Source: Algibacter pectinivorans (GTDB lineage Bacteria > Bacteroidota > Bacteroidia > Flavobacteriales > Flavobacteriaceae). Taken from it: DNA of 64,000 nt. Positions 54,545 to 63,567 of this stretch are shown here, one piece after another. A program made the position numbers and the translations under genes. Under the pieces are notes generated by a model. The model ran no database searches. It was not told the DNA's origin and was given only the letters and a program-made list of their open reading frames with translations. Numbering within the stretch: position 1 is the first letter of the stretch; the number at the start of each line of letters is the position of its first letter. Location of the stretch: contig NZ_FOMI01000001.1 in NCBI RefSeq assembly GCF_900112595.1, positions 372,001-436,000 on the forward strand, given 5' to 3'.

Positions 54545-56164
54545 TTATTCAACTATAACAAACTCTACACGTCTGTTGGTTTGTAAATCGCTTTCAGAAC
54601 AGCTAGTTTTACAATCTACCAATGGTTTAGACTCTCCATATCCTTTAGACACTAAACGCGCTTTAGAAATGCCATTTGTAATTAAATAATTAACCGCAGA
54701 TGCAGCACGCTTGTTAGACAAGCTCAAGTTGTACGATTCTCTACCTTTATTATCGGTATGTGCGTTAACCGCTAATTTCATATCTGGATTTGCTTTTAAA
54801 ACCTTAACCACTTTATTTAAAGTGATAAACGATTCTTCTTTTACATGCCATTTATTAAAGTTAAAGTAGATGTTTTCAAGCACAATGCGCATTTCGTTTT
54901 CCACTTTAGCTATTACGGGCTCGGTAGTATGTAATTCTATATCCTTTTTGTAAGTGGTTTCGCTCCCGCTATTGGCAAAAAAGTTAACTGTAGCAGCTTT
55001 AAACCCTTCTTTCTGTGTTGATATCCTATAGGTTTCAAATGGAGACACATTAAAACTAAATGTAGCATCTTCGGCTGTAATAGTTTTTGCAATTTCATTT
55101 CCTTCATCATCTTTCAAAATTACTATTGTATTTGGTAATTTAATTTGCGTTTCTAAATCTAAAACTTCTCCTTTAATAGACTGTACAATTTCATTGTTTG
55201 TTGCTGTATAAATATCAAAACCACCTTTACCATTTGGCCTGTTTGAAGATACATAGGCTTTATTTCTAGCAGCTAAAAAATAAGCTATTTCATCGTATAC
55301 TGTATTTATGGTATTCCCCATATTACGTGGTACTTGAAATTCATTTTTAGAATTTTTACTTACAAACAGGTCGTAACCTCCAATATTTTCGTGCCCAGTA
55401 GAGGCAAAATATAAGTATTTATTGTCTGGTGACAATGATGGGTATTTTTCGTTAGCAGTAGTATTAATGGTATTTCCTAAATTTTTTGGTTCTCCTAAAG
55501 TACCATCGGCGTTAATAGTTGATACATATAAATCGAACCCTCCAATGGCGTCTGGGTAATTTGCCGAAAAATATAACTTATCGCCTGTGCTATTAACAAA
55601 AGGAGTTTCTATAGACACATTAGCCTCGTTAACACTTAAAAGTTGGTTATTTATCCAATTACCATGAGAGTCTTCTTCCAACTCTGCTTTGTATAGTTTA
55701 AATTCAAGCGAATTCTCTTTACTACTTCTAGTGTAATATACGGTTTTTTCGTTTGGAGAAAAGGTTAATTGGTCTTCACTATCATTAGTATTTATAATTC
55801 GACTAAACAATAAAGGCGAACTTAAAGATCCATTTCTATCGATATCCAAACAAAATAACTCCTTGAAAGCCTCATGTGTATTAGGATCAATTTTAGCTAG
55901 TCCTCCTATTTTTTTAGAGGACACCATAATTAACTTGTTTCTAAAAAACCCTGAACCAATTTCGGCGTATCGTGTGCTTACACCTGCATCTAGTAACTCG
56001 AAATTAAAACCATTGCCGCTTATTATTGATGGTTTTGCTCTGATATAGGAGGGTAATATTTTGGTACTATAAGGCGAACTATTAAAATCTATGGAGCCGT
56101 TGGGTCCTTGAGCAATAATAAAATTACAAGTCAGAACAATGAAAAAACAAAGTTTAGTTTTCAT
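54545..56164 (-). CDS. OmpA-family protein with PD40/WD40-like repeats
   Basis: An outer-membrane-associated 539-residue protein with a signal peptide (MKTKLCFFIVLTCNFIIAQ). The first half has PD40-type propeller repeats (SPNEKTVYYTRSS, STGDKLYFSANYPDAIGGFDLYVS, SPDNKYLYFASTGHENIGGYDLFVS). A carboxypeptidase-like beta domain (about residues 330-400) follows, then a C-terminal OmpA domain (VNAHTDNKGRESYNLSLSNKRA, SKGYGESKPLVDC) that binds peptidoglycan. It resembles PorE-like proteins of the type IX system but lacks an N-terminal TPR region. Its role is unknown. Confidence 0.87.
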   Translation of the reverse strand: MKTKLCFFIVLTCNFIIAQGPNGSIDFNSSPYSTKILPSYIRAKPSIISGNGFNFELLDAGVSTRYAEIGSGFFRNKLIMVSSKKIGGLAKIDPNTHEAFKELFCLDIDRNGSLSSPLLFSRIINTNDSEDQLTFSPNEKTVYYTRSSKENSLEFKLYKAELEEDSHGNWINNQLLSVNEANVSIETPFVNSTGDKLYFSANYPDAIGGFDLYVSTINADGTLGEPKNLGNTINTTANEKYPSLSPDNKYLYFASTGHENIGGYDLFVSKNSKNEFQVPRNMGNTINTVYDEIAYFLAARNKAYVSSNRPNGKGGFDIYTATNNEIVQSIKGEVLDLETQIKLPNTIVILKDDEGNEIAKTITAEDATFSFNVSPFETYRISTQKEGFKAATVNFFANSGSETTYKKDIELHTTEPVIAKVENEMRIVLENIYFNFNKWHVKEESFITLNKVVKVLKANPDMKLAVNAHTDNKGRESYNLSLSNKRAASAVNYLITNGISKARLVSKGYGESKPLVDCKTSCSESDLQTNRRVEFVIVE

Positions 56165-56694
56165 TATGAGAGGGTTTAGGATTAATGAATTTTAAAAGTA
56201 ATATAGAATTAAAAGATTAATAAATTTATTTGATTAAAAGGTAATTAAATTCGTTAACAACCTGTTTTATAACAAAATGTAACGAAATAAGACCAAATAA
56301 AATTAATAAGCAATTAAATAACAGTCAATGTACCGGATAGAAGTTGTATTTTATTTAAAAAAATTACTATAGGCCTAAAGCACTTATTATCGTAGTTTCT
56401 TGTAAGGTATTAGGCCTAATGTTTATGCTCCTACCTTTTCTAGTAAAATGATGAGTAACGAAAGTACTTTCCAAGTGATAAAACACACTTTATTGGTCCT
56501 ACCTATATAAGAAAAATTAAACGTATTGTACGAGAATAAATAGAATTGAAAATTATTTTTAATAATTTTTATAAATAATTATACTAAAGAAAGTATTTAT
56601 TGCTAATTCTTTTTTTATACACCACTAAACAAAGTAAATATAACTCTATTAAGACAAAAAGTGTATATTTGGCTACAAACCAAAACAATTTATA
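56165..56694. other. Noncoding 530-base gap, no recognised feature
   Basis: This A/T-rich gap between divergent OmpA and lipoprotein genes holds no open frame with family similarity. A -7-like TATATTTG box (56664-56671) precedes the lipoprotein gene. Two AGGCCT palindromes (TATAGGCCTA and TTAGGCCTAA) lie near 56370 and 56414. I see no tRNA or structured RNA. Confidence 0.6.
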
Positions 56695-57921
56695 ATGAAA
56701 AAACCAATTAAATTACTTCTATCCTCTTTAATTATTGTCCTTAGTTATTCGTGTGACAGCAACGACAACGAAGATACTAACGATAACAATATATCTGGAA
56801 ACTTAAGTGTAGAAGAAGGAAAAGAGCAGTTAGAAGATAACAGTATTAAATTACTAGATAAGATTGAAGCCTTTGAAAGTAATGATGCGTTAAACGAAAT
56901 TGTTGAATTAGCTGAATTCTTATCTACAACCAACTCTAGTAAACCTGCTGGCTTTACGAAAAAAGTATTAGGTACTATAAACAATGTTGCTGCATTACAA
57001 ACAGAAAGCCAAGACCCAGTAATATTTAATGCAAAACAATCTGTTTTACTAATAAAAGATACACCTCTTGCCAATGATTTTGAAGAAGAAAAGGGTATTT
57101 ACCTATGGAATTCGGACACTGAAGAATTTGATAAAACTGGAGATAGTGATGACTTGATTTATAACATTAACTACAATGGCAAAGTTGCTGTTTTTAGCGT
57201 TACAGATTTTGTAACACAAGAAACTAGTGATATCGATCTAGAAGAAGTACCTACTTTAGCTAAAGCAAACTTAAAAATTAATAACACTATTGTTTTTACA
57301 CAAAGCTACTCTGGTTCTTTTGAAAGTAATGGTTTAGTTCCTAATAATATTAATAATGAAACAACCTTAGGAGATTTTACATTTTCAACAGCTTTAAATA
57401 ATGCTAACGATAAATCCTTAACCCAAACTATTAATTTAAAAATTGATGATTGTGTTATTTTTGGATTTAACAGTAATGTTAATGGTGATTTTAGTGATGA
57501 AGATGCAGAAATCGACGAGGCTCTAGATAATGCAACCGTAACTTTCCAATTTTTAGATGCTAAATTTGTTACTAGCGCCGTTGATGATAATTTTGATGCC
57601 GATAGCGACTTAACCATTGATGAGCAAATCGATTTATTAAATTCTAACGTTAATAGCGAGTTAAGCATTAACAATAAATCGATAGCTAAAAGTTTATTTT
57701 ATAAAGACCAAAGTACATATACCGATTTTGTTTACAACTCTAGCACAGAAAACTACGAAGAAGTTGAGGTTAGTGAAGATATTGTAAATGTAAAATTCTT
57801 ATTTGAAGATGGTACATCTAGTGATTTTGACACATATATTGATGGATCTTTTACTGAGTTAGAAGACAAATTTGACACAGTTTTTGAAGCTTACGAAAAG
57901 CTTTTTGAAGATCTCAATTAA
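56695..57921 (+). CDS. Acidic lipoprotein of unknown function
   Basis: A 408-residue predicted lipoprotein: signal peptide MKKPIKLLLSSLIIVLSYSC with Cys20 as the lipidation site, then an Asp/Asn linker (SNDNEDTNDNNISG). The rest is rich in Asp, Glu, Asn and Ser and predicted mainly helical near the start (EGKEQLEDNSIKLLDKIEAF) and beta-rich later (TLAKANLKINNTIVFTQSY). I do not recognise a domain. It is followed by a long terminator hairpin shared with the DUF4249 gene. Confidence 0.72.
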   Translation: MKKPIKLLLSSLIIVLSYSCDSNDNEDTNDNNISGNLSVEEGKEQLEDNSIKLLDKIEAFESNDALNEIVELAEFLSTTNSSKPAGFTKKVLGTINNVAALQTESQDPVIFNAKQSVLLIKDTPLANDFEEEKGIYLWNSDTEEFDKTGDSDDLIYNINYNGKVAVFSVTDFVTQETSDIDLEEVPTLAKANLKINNTIVFTQSYSGSFESNGLVPNNINNETTLGDFTFSTALNNANDKSLTQTINLKIDDCVIFGFNSNVNGDFSDEDAEIDEALDNATVTFQFLDAKFVTSAVDDNFDADSDLTIDEQIDLLNSNVNSELSINNKSIAKSLFYKDQSTYTDFVYNSSTENYEEVEVSEDIVNVKFLFEDGTSSDFDTYIDGSFTELEDKFDTVFEAYEKLFEDLN

Positions 57922-57953
57922 ATATTAGACTTAAACACTACTAATCTAAAAGG

Positions 57954-57993
57954 AATAAAGGTTACTAAAATTAAAATTTTAGTAACCTTTATT
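57954..57993. terminator. Bidirectional terminator (perfect 19-bp stem)
   Basis: AATAAAGGTTACTAAAATT is followed at once by its own complement after an AA loop, giving a perfect inverted repeat of about 40 bases between convergent lipoprotein and DUF4249 genes. It overlaps the stop codon of the latter by two bases. Confidence 0.85.
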
Positions 57994-58831
57994 ATTTTGG
58001 AATTTTAAACTTAACAGAAGTTACATTTTCGCCAGACCAATACCCAAAGGCACCATTACTAATATTTGTTTTAACCTCATTTGTAAAGGAAGAATTTTCT
58101 ATAAAAGTTGACTTATCTCCCTTAACAGATTTCCAAAATTCGAACTGTTCTTTAGTTATAGCAATAAGCTTTAACTCAAATACTTTATTAACCTCTAGTT
58201 GATTTATTTTTACATGATTTTCAAAATCAACGTAAGTAACAATTAACGGAAATGTTTTTGTAGAAATGTTTTCGGTATTGAATATAAATGGTCCTGCAAG
58301 ATTAAATTTATCTTCTTCTTCGTTTTTAATTAAAACTTTAAAATATCTACTTTCTATTGTTTTGTTATCTATTACTAATTCAATATCTTTAAAATTAGGG
58401 TTAATCACTCCATCTTCTAAAGATTCTACAAAGTTAACTTCTAGTATCTCAGGCTTTGAAGGTATAGTTGTTTTAGACGTAAACTGCATGTTTCTTATAG
58501 TTATAATCAAACTGTATACTCTATTAGGATCTCCCTGTATGGTGTTGCTTTTGTAAGAAAGAAAAGGAAACCTCGAATTGTCTTTTTTTAACGTTAATAT
58601 TTCAGATGTTTCCCCATCAAAGAGTTCTACTTTTGCTTTAGCCTCTATAGATTTAGCTACTTCTAAGGAATCAATAACACCAGAAAAAGCCAAACTATTG
58701 GTTAAGTAAATTTCTGCGAAATTATTTTCAGAAATAACACCTTCAACAGTTAATTGATCTGACGATAAGACAACTTCCTGGTTTCTTACACAACTTACTA
58801 ATAATAAAACTATAATAATTATTTTTCTCAT
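57992..58831 (-). CDS. DUF4249 family lipoprotein, TonB-receptor partner
   Basis: A 279-residue lipoprotein (signal peptide MRKIIIIVLLLVSC, Cys14) of the DUF4249 family, which has beta-sandwich domains and is nearly always encoded next to a TonB-dependent receptor. Motifs: QLTVEGVISENNFAEIYLTNSLAF (about residues 26-49) and KAKVELFDGETSEILTL. It lies 11 bases downstream of the receptor gene, so the two probably act together at the outer membrane, like a receptor and its surface partner. Substrate unknown. Confidence 0.87.
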   Translation of the reverse strand: MRKIIIIVLLLVSCVRNQEVVLSSDQLTVEGVISENNFAEIYLTNSLAFSGVIDSLEVAKSIEAKAKVELFDGETSEILTLKKDNSRFPFLSYKSNTIQGDPNRVYSLIITIRNMQFTSKTTIPSKPEILEVNFVESLEDGVINPNFKDIELVIDNKTIESRYFKVLIKNEEEDKFNLAGPFIFNTENISTKTFPLIVTYVDFENHVKINQLEVNKVFELKLIAITKEQFEFWKSVKGDKSTFIENSSFTNEVKTNISNGAFGYWSGENVTSVKFKIPK

Positions 58832-58842
58832 CGTAATTTAGT

Positions 58843-61113
58843 TTAAAAAGAGAATAACCAATTTAATGTTGGTAAAAAAGGAAATAAATTATCTCGATCT
58901 TCAATAATTTCAACAAAGGCGTCATCAGAACTTCCATCGGTAGAGAAAGTTATTTGAAATGGGTTTTTATTATTGTAAATATTATATAATGTTAAATTTA
59001 ATTTCGAACTCCAATTTCCTTTAGGTTTAAAAGCGTATGTACACGACAAGTCTAAACGATGGTAACTAGGAAAACGAGATGTATTTTTGGCTTCGAAATT
59101 AATAATAGGTCTTTCATTTATTATTCTTATGTCCCTAGGCCTTGTATAGTTTTGACCGCTAGTATATAAAAATAGTCCACCAAACTCTAACCTATTATTT
59201 AATTTATAATTTACTATAGTGTTTATATTAATTGGCCTATCAAAATTTGTTGGAAAATATTGCCCTTGATTTATATCTTTAAACTTAGCTATTGTTTTTG
59301 ATAATGTAATAGCCCCTTGTGCTGTTAATTTATTTATTTTTTTACTTGCACTTAACTCTAAACCATACGCATTAAAGTGCCCCACCAAAATATCATCGTA
59401 AATATTATTTGAAAATAAATTATTTATTGAACCATTTTCAAATTCACTATAATTCGAAACATTTTTAAAAAACGTAGCACTATTAAATTGCAACCCATTT
59501 ACCTCGTAAACGTAGCCTAAACTAACTTGATTTACTGTTTGAGGTTTTACAGTTTTAGTACTAATAACAAAAAAATCAGCAGGTAAACTAAAGGAGCTAA
59601 TTGAGGCTTGGTGTATAAATTGCCTTAGCCTTTGGTAGCTAAATTTAAATGCTTGCTGGTCATTAAATTGATATTTAACACTTAATCTAGGTTCTAAACT
59701 AGAAAATATATTTTTACCTACTAAGGCATTGGACTGGTTTTTAAATCTGGTAAACCTTAACCCTGTTTTAAGTTTAACACTTTTAGAAATGGTTTGTTCA
59801 ATATCTGCAAATAAACTAAAATCAGAATATTTAAAAGTGTCTTGATTTAAAATCTCTATAGGAGAGTTGTTTATACTAGCTAGAACTCGTTTTGGAAGAA
59901 TTGTATTTGTATTATATTGAGCTCCAATCTTTAAAACATAGTTTGGTAAAGCCCATACAAAATGATGCTTTATTCCTAGTACATTAACTGTATTACGAGC
60001 TTGATAATCATAAACCACATCATCGGTTCCTATTGAAAACTCATAAAAACTATTACTCAGTGTTGTTTCGGAGCTTAACGTTTTATTAAACTTGTGGCTA
60101 TAAGTCGTTCCTATTAAAAAATTTCCCCATTGTAATTGTCTATCCCTCCCCTTAGTTTTATCGTAAAAATCATCTTTAGTTATGTAAAGCATAGTTTCTA
60201 CTTGGTTTTTATTAGATAATTTATAGGTGTGTTTTACTAAAATATCATATAAATAATAATTACTATCTTTTCCTAATATAGCATCCTTGTCTTTTATAAA
60301 TGGTTTAAAAATCTCAAAATAAGTTCTTCTTCCGGATAGTAATAAATTATGTTTTTCATTAACCTTAATGTTTCCAGTTAATTTAGCTGATAGTAAACCT
60401 AAACTACCACTAAAACTTGTACTATCTGGAATTTTCAAAGTTTTTATATTAGTTACTGAAGATAATCTACCACCATAACTAGCATCAAAACCAGCCTTAG
60501 AAAACTCCAAAGATTCAACAAAATCTGAGTTTATCGCCGAAAACAAACCACCTAAATGCGCAGTATTATGTATATAAATGTTATCTAACAAAGTTAAATT
60601 CATACTACCGTTGCCTCCTCTAACGATAAGCCCCGACTGCCCTTCGGTTGCTTGTTGTACACCAGGAGTATATTGTAAAAGTTTAATTACATCCTTTTCA
60701 CCTAATATAAATGGCTGTCGTTGAATATCTCTTTTTGAATAATAGATTTGATCTGGCACCGTGTTTTTTAGTTGACTACTAGAAAAACTTCTAAGAGTAA
60801 CCAAAGATAACTCATTAATCTGTTGTTCTAAATAGATAATGTTTCCAATGGTATTTATATCTACAAATGTAGTTTTATAGCCTATTTTAGATAAAACGAG
60901 TATATCTCTATTTTTTATTTTAAGTAACGAGAACGTACCATCGTTTTTAGAATATGTTCCTTTATTTGTTCCCTTTATTTGTATTGAAACGTCTGTAATA
61001 GGTTTGTTTTTTACAAAATCAAACACTTTTGCTTTTATAATATTTTGACTAAAAGTCTTATTAAAACAAATAAAGATAAAAACAATTGGTATTATATACT
61101 TAAGTGGGTACAT
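58843..61113 (-). CDS. TonB-dependent receptor with carboxypeptidase-like N-terminal domain
   Basis: A 756-residue outer-membrane receptor: signal peptide (about residues 1-22, ending TFSQ), a CarboxypepD_reg-like beta-sandwich domain (about 25-105: VFDFVKNKPITDVSIQIKGTNKG), a plug with GLIVRGGNGSMNLTLLDNIYIHN (about 159-181), and the barrel ending LNWLFSF. It is followed by the DUF4249 gene. The substrate is unknown; nothing like a SusD is present, so this is not a classical Sus pair. Confidence 0.9.
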   Translation of the reverse strand: MYPLKYIIPIVFIFICFNKTFSQNIIKAKVFDFVKNKPITDVSIQIKGTNKGTYSKNDGTFSLLKIKNRDILVLSKIGYKTTFVDINTIGNIIYLEQQINELSLVTLRSFSSSQLKNTVPDQIYYSKRDIQRQPFILGEKDVIKLLQYTPGVQQATEGQSGLIVRGGNGSMNLTLLDNIYIHNTAHLGGLFSAINSDFVESLEFSKAGFDASYGGRLSSVTNIKTLKIPDSTSFSGSLGLLSAKLTGNIKVNEKHNLLLSGRRTYFEIFKPFIKDKDAILGKDSNYYLYDILVKHTYKLSNKNQVETMLYITKDDFYDKTKGRDRQLQWGNFLIGTTYSHKFNKTLSSETTLSNSFYEFSIGTDDVVYDYQARNTVNVLGIKHHFVWALPNYVLKIGAQYNTNTILPKRVLASINNSPIEILNQDTFKYSDFSLFADIEQTISKSVKLKTGLRFTRFKNQSNALVGKNIFSSLEPRLSVKYQFNDQQAFKFSYQRLRQFIHQASISSFSLPADFFVISTKTVKPQTVNQVSLGYVYEVNGLQFNSATFFKNVSNYSEFENGSINNLFSNNIYDDILVGHFNAYGLELSASKKINKLTAQGAITLSKTIAKFKDINQGQYFPTNFDRPININTIVNYKLNNRLEFGGLFLYTSGQNYTRPRDIRIINERPIINFEAKNTSRFPSYHRLDLSCTYAFKPKGNWSSKLNLTLYNIYNNKNPFQITFSTDGSSDDAFVEIIEDRDNLFPFLPTLNWLFSF

Positions 61114-61217
61114 CCTAAAAAAAGAGAATAAAATATTTTGAATTATTTTTTTACGAAAATAAACACAATAATTGTATTAACTTTCTAAGTTGTTTACAAA
61201 AAAAGGCCTATAAACAC

Positions 61218-61255
61218 AAAAAACCTGCTAACCAAATAAGGTAGCAGGTTTTTTT
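61218..61255 (-). terminator. Terminator after the RNase G gene
   Basis: AAACCTGCTA / TAGCAGGTTT stem with an ACCAAATAAGG-type loop and flanking T-run on the minus strand, 3 bases beyond the rng stop. Confidence 0.85.
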
Positions 61256-61257
61256 AG

Positions 61258-62805
61258 TTATTTAATTTGATTACCATCTTTATCAAAAAAGTGATATTCT
61301 AAGTATGTGTAAGCATCTCTTGGTAAAATTTTAACCCATTTTTTGTGCTCTAAAAACCATTTAGTTCGCACAGATGGAATACCTTTTGTTAAAAAGGCTG
61401 CTATAAAAGGGTGTGTGTTTAAGGTCAATCTTTTATAGTCTTTTTTAATTAGTCTTTCTAGGTCTTGATTAATTTTTTCAATCAAACCTATTGGTGCCTC
61501 TACTTCGGAACCATTAATAATCTCATCAGGATTTTCCTCGCGAGTTTTAATGTTCATTTCCGGACGAACACGCTGTCTTGTAATTTGTATCAACCCAAAT
61601 TTACTTGGAGGCAATATTTTGTGTTTAGCCCTATCATCTTTCATCTCATCACGAAGATGGTTAAAAAGCTTTTGCCTATTTTCTGCATTGGTCAGGTCTA
61701 TAAAATCTACCACTATAATACCTCCCATATCACGTAATCGTAATTGACGAGCCATTTCGGTAGCAGCTATTAAATTGACTTCTAATGCTGTATCCTCTTG
61801 ATTATTTGCTTTGTTTGATCGGTTTCCACTGTTTACGTCTATAACATGCAGTGCTTCGGTATGTTCGATAACCAAATACGCACCTTTTGCCATAGATACA
61901 GTTTTTCCAAACGAGGTTTTAATTTGTCTTTCTATTCCAAATTTCTCAAAAATTGGATTTTTGGACTGATACAATTTAACTATTGATTCTTTCTCTGGTG
62001 CAATTTCCTGCACGTAATCTTTAATTTGATAATACAGCGTTTCATCATCTACAGTTATTCCTGTAAAGGTATCATTGAATATATCTCGTAAAATTGACGA
62101 GGCTTTATTCATTTCTCCTAATACTTTTGTAGGATGATGCGCTTTGTGTAGCTTTTTACACATTGCCGTCCAACGACTAAGCAAATTTTGTAAATCTTTA
62201 TCTAGCTCTGCTACTTTTTTGCCTTGTGCTACCGTACGTACAATAACGCCAAAACCTTGAGGAGTAATACTCTTTACCAAGCGTTTTAAGCGATCTTTTT
62301 CTTCGCGATCTTCTATTTTTTGAGAAATAGATATGCGTGTCGAAAAAGGTACTAAAACAATATATCTACCAGCAATAGAAAGCTCTGAGCTTATTCTAGG
62401 GCCTTTTGTAGATATAGGTTCTTTTACTATTTGTACTAATAGCGATTGATTAGATTTTAATGCGTCGGTAATTTTACCGTCTTTATCAATATCTTTTTCA
62501 AATGGGAAATTTTTTAAAGAAAATTCTTTTAGTTTACCTGTGCTTACACGTTTTGTGAATTTTAAAAGCGAAGGTAGTTTTGGCCCTAAATCGTGATAGT
62601 GCAAAAATGCATCTTTCTCGTAACCCACATTAACAAATGCGGCATTTAGTCCAGGAACGGCTTTTCTGATTTTGGCTATAAACACATCACCAACAGCAAA
62701 GTCGTTACTATCTTCATCTTTCTGTAATTCAATAAGTTTTCCATCTTTTAATAAGGCAAAATCAACATCGTCAGAACTAGATCGAATGATCAATTCTTTA
62801 TCCAT
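61258..62805 (-). CDS. rng: Ribonuclease E/G family protein
   Basis: A 515-residue endoribonuclease involved in RNA maturation and decay. Start: MDKELIIRSSSDDVDFALLKDGK. An S1-like domain (about residues 36-120), the 5'-sensor region and the catalytic DNase-I-like domain follow with the metal Asp residues in VIDVNSGN (about 320-327) and VVDFIDL (about 362-368). The RxRV-RP segment ITRQRVRPEMN (about 418-428) is present, but the CPxC zinc-link of E. coli RNase E is missing. Downstream of HU and the 30-residue protein. Confidence 0.93.
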   Translation of the reverse strand: MDKELIIRSSSDDVDFALLKDGKLIELQKDEDSNDFAVGDVFIAKIRKAVPGLNAAFVNVGYEKDAFLHYHDLGPKLPSLLKFTKRVSTGKLKEFSLKNFPFEKDIDKDGKITDALKSNQSLLVQIVKEPISTKGPRISSELSIAGRYIVLVPFSTRISISQKIEDREEKDRLKRLVKSITPQGFGVIVRTVAQGKKVAELDKDLQNLLSRWTAMCKKLHKAHHPTKVLGEMNKASSILRDIFNDTFTGITVDDETLYYQIKDYVQEIAPEKESIVKLYQSKNPIFEKFGIERQIKTSFGKTVSMAKGAYLVIEHTEALHVIDVNSGNRSNKANNQEDTALEVNLIAATEMARQLRLRDMGGIIVVDFIDLTNAENRQKLFNHLRDEMKDDRAKHKILPPSKFGLIQITRQRVRPEMNIKTREENPDEIINGSEVEAPIGLIEKINQDLERLIKKDYKRLTLNTHPFIAAFLTKGIPSVRTKWFLEHKKWVKILPRDAYTYLEYHFFDKDGNQIK

Positions 62806-62819
62806 TTAGTTAATTTTTG

Positions 62820-62876
62820 TCCCGATAAATCGGGATGGATTAAACATTATTTTTTCACAGGATTTTAATCCGTGGA
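62820..62876. repeat. Two palindromic hairpins upstream of rng
   Basis: TCCCGATAAATCGGGA (62820-62835) and CACAGGATT-TTAATCCGTGG (62856-62876) are imperfect to perfect hairpins within the rng leader, between the terminator of the basic protein gene and the rng start. Confidence 0.5.
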
Positions 62877-62949
62877 GTTCAAACAACACCAAAAGGCGTT
62901 AAAAAATTATTGAACTCATTTCAATGAACTTGTTTGTTTTTTTAAACCA

Positions 62950-62978
62950 AAAAAAGTAGCTAATCTAACTACTTTTTT
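62950..62978 (-). terminator. Terminator after the basic small-protein gene
   Basis: AAAAAAGTAG / CTACTTTTTT stem with a 9-base loop directly beyond the stop of the small basic protein gene on the minus strand. Confidence 0.75.
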
Positions 62979-62981
62979 GAT

Positions 62982-63074
62982 TTATTTTTTCTTCTTGTGA
63001 CGGTTAGCGCGTCTACGTTTCTTACGTTTGTGCGTCGCTACCTTATGTCTTTTACGTTTTTTACCACTTGGCAT
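62982..63074 (-). CDS. Very basic 30-residue protein
   Basis: Encodes a 30-residue peptide that is mostly Lys, Arg and His: it starts MPSGKKRKRHKVATHKRKK and ends RRRANRHKKKK. It starts with ATG at 63074 and ends at TAA 62982, with a terminator immediately after. It lies between HU (63138-63428) and rng, both minus strand. Such short basic proteins with the sequence KRKRHKVATHKRKK recur in Bacteroidetes; a ribosome-associated role is plausible from charge and composition, but I cannot name it with certainty. Confidence 0.75.
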   Translation of the reverse strand: MPSGKKRKRHKVATHKRKKRRRANRHKKKK

Positions 63075-63137
63075 AAATAGTGTATTTTTAAATTAATAAT
63101 TCGTTTTATTACTGAACATCTTCAGCACTTTGTTACT

Positions 63138-63428
63138 TTATTTAACGTCTACATTTGTTTTAACGCCTTCAACAAATACTTTTGCAGGCTTAAATGCAGG
63201 TATATTATGAGCAGGTATTTTTATAGTTGTATTTTTAGAAATGTTTCTACCTGTTTTTTCAGCTCTAGTTTTAATAATAAAGCTACCAAAACCTCTTAAA
63301 TAAACATTGTCTCCGCCTTCTAAAGAAGTTTTTACCTCTTCCATAAATGTTTCAACTGTTGCTTGAACATCTCCTTTTTCAATTCCTAACTTCTCAGAAA
63401 TTTTTGCTACTAAATCAGCCTTCGTCAT
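63138..63428 (-). CDS. hup: HU-family DNA-binding protein
   Basis: A nucleoid-associated dimer that bends DNA. 96 residues: MTKADLVAKISEKLGIEKGDVQATVETFMEEVKTSL helices, then GDNVYLRGFGSFIIKTRAEKTGRN beta-arm signature and KIPAHNIPAFKPAKVF (about 70-85). The arm tips carry the conserved Pro of IPAHNIPAFKP. A TTTG-N21-TATATTTG promoter lies upstream (63473-63505), divergent to mutY. Confidence 0.95.
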   Translation of the reverse strand: MTKADLVAKISEKLGIEKGDVQATVETFMEEVKTSLEGGDNVYLRGFGSFIIKTRAEKTGRNISKNTTIKIPAHNIPAFKPAKVFVEGVKTNVDVK

Positions 63429-63472
63429 TTTAATATATTATTTTTTTGTTACTAATAATTCTAAAAGGGATG

Positions 63473-63505
63473 CAAATATATGCATTTAATATTCAATATT
63501 TCAAA
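63473..63505 (-). promoter_or_regulatory. Promoter of hup
   Basis: On the minus strand TTTG (63502-63505), a 21-base spacer, and TATATTTG (63473-63480) match the TTTG...TAnnTTTG consensus, 44 bases before the hup ATG. Confidence 0.6.
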
Positions 63506-63567
63506 CCTAATTGACTAAAATTTAATATTATAAACGTTTATTTTTGTTTCCTCGATTAAACGATTTT

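Noticed and set aside
56370-56422. Paired AGGCCT palindromes in the gap before the acidic lipoprotein
   Set aside because: Only six to ten bases long, with no adjoining operator architecture; likely chance in an A/T-rich region.
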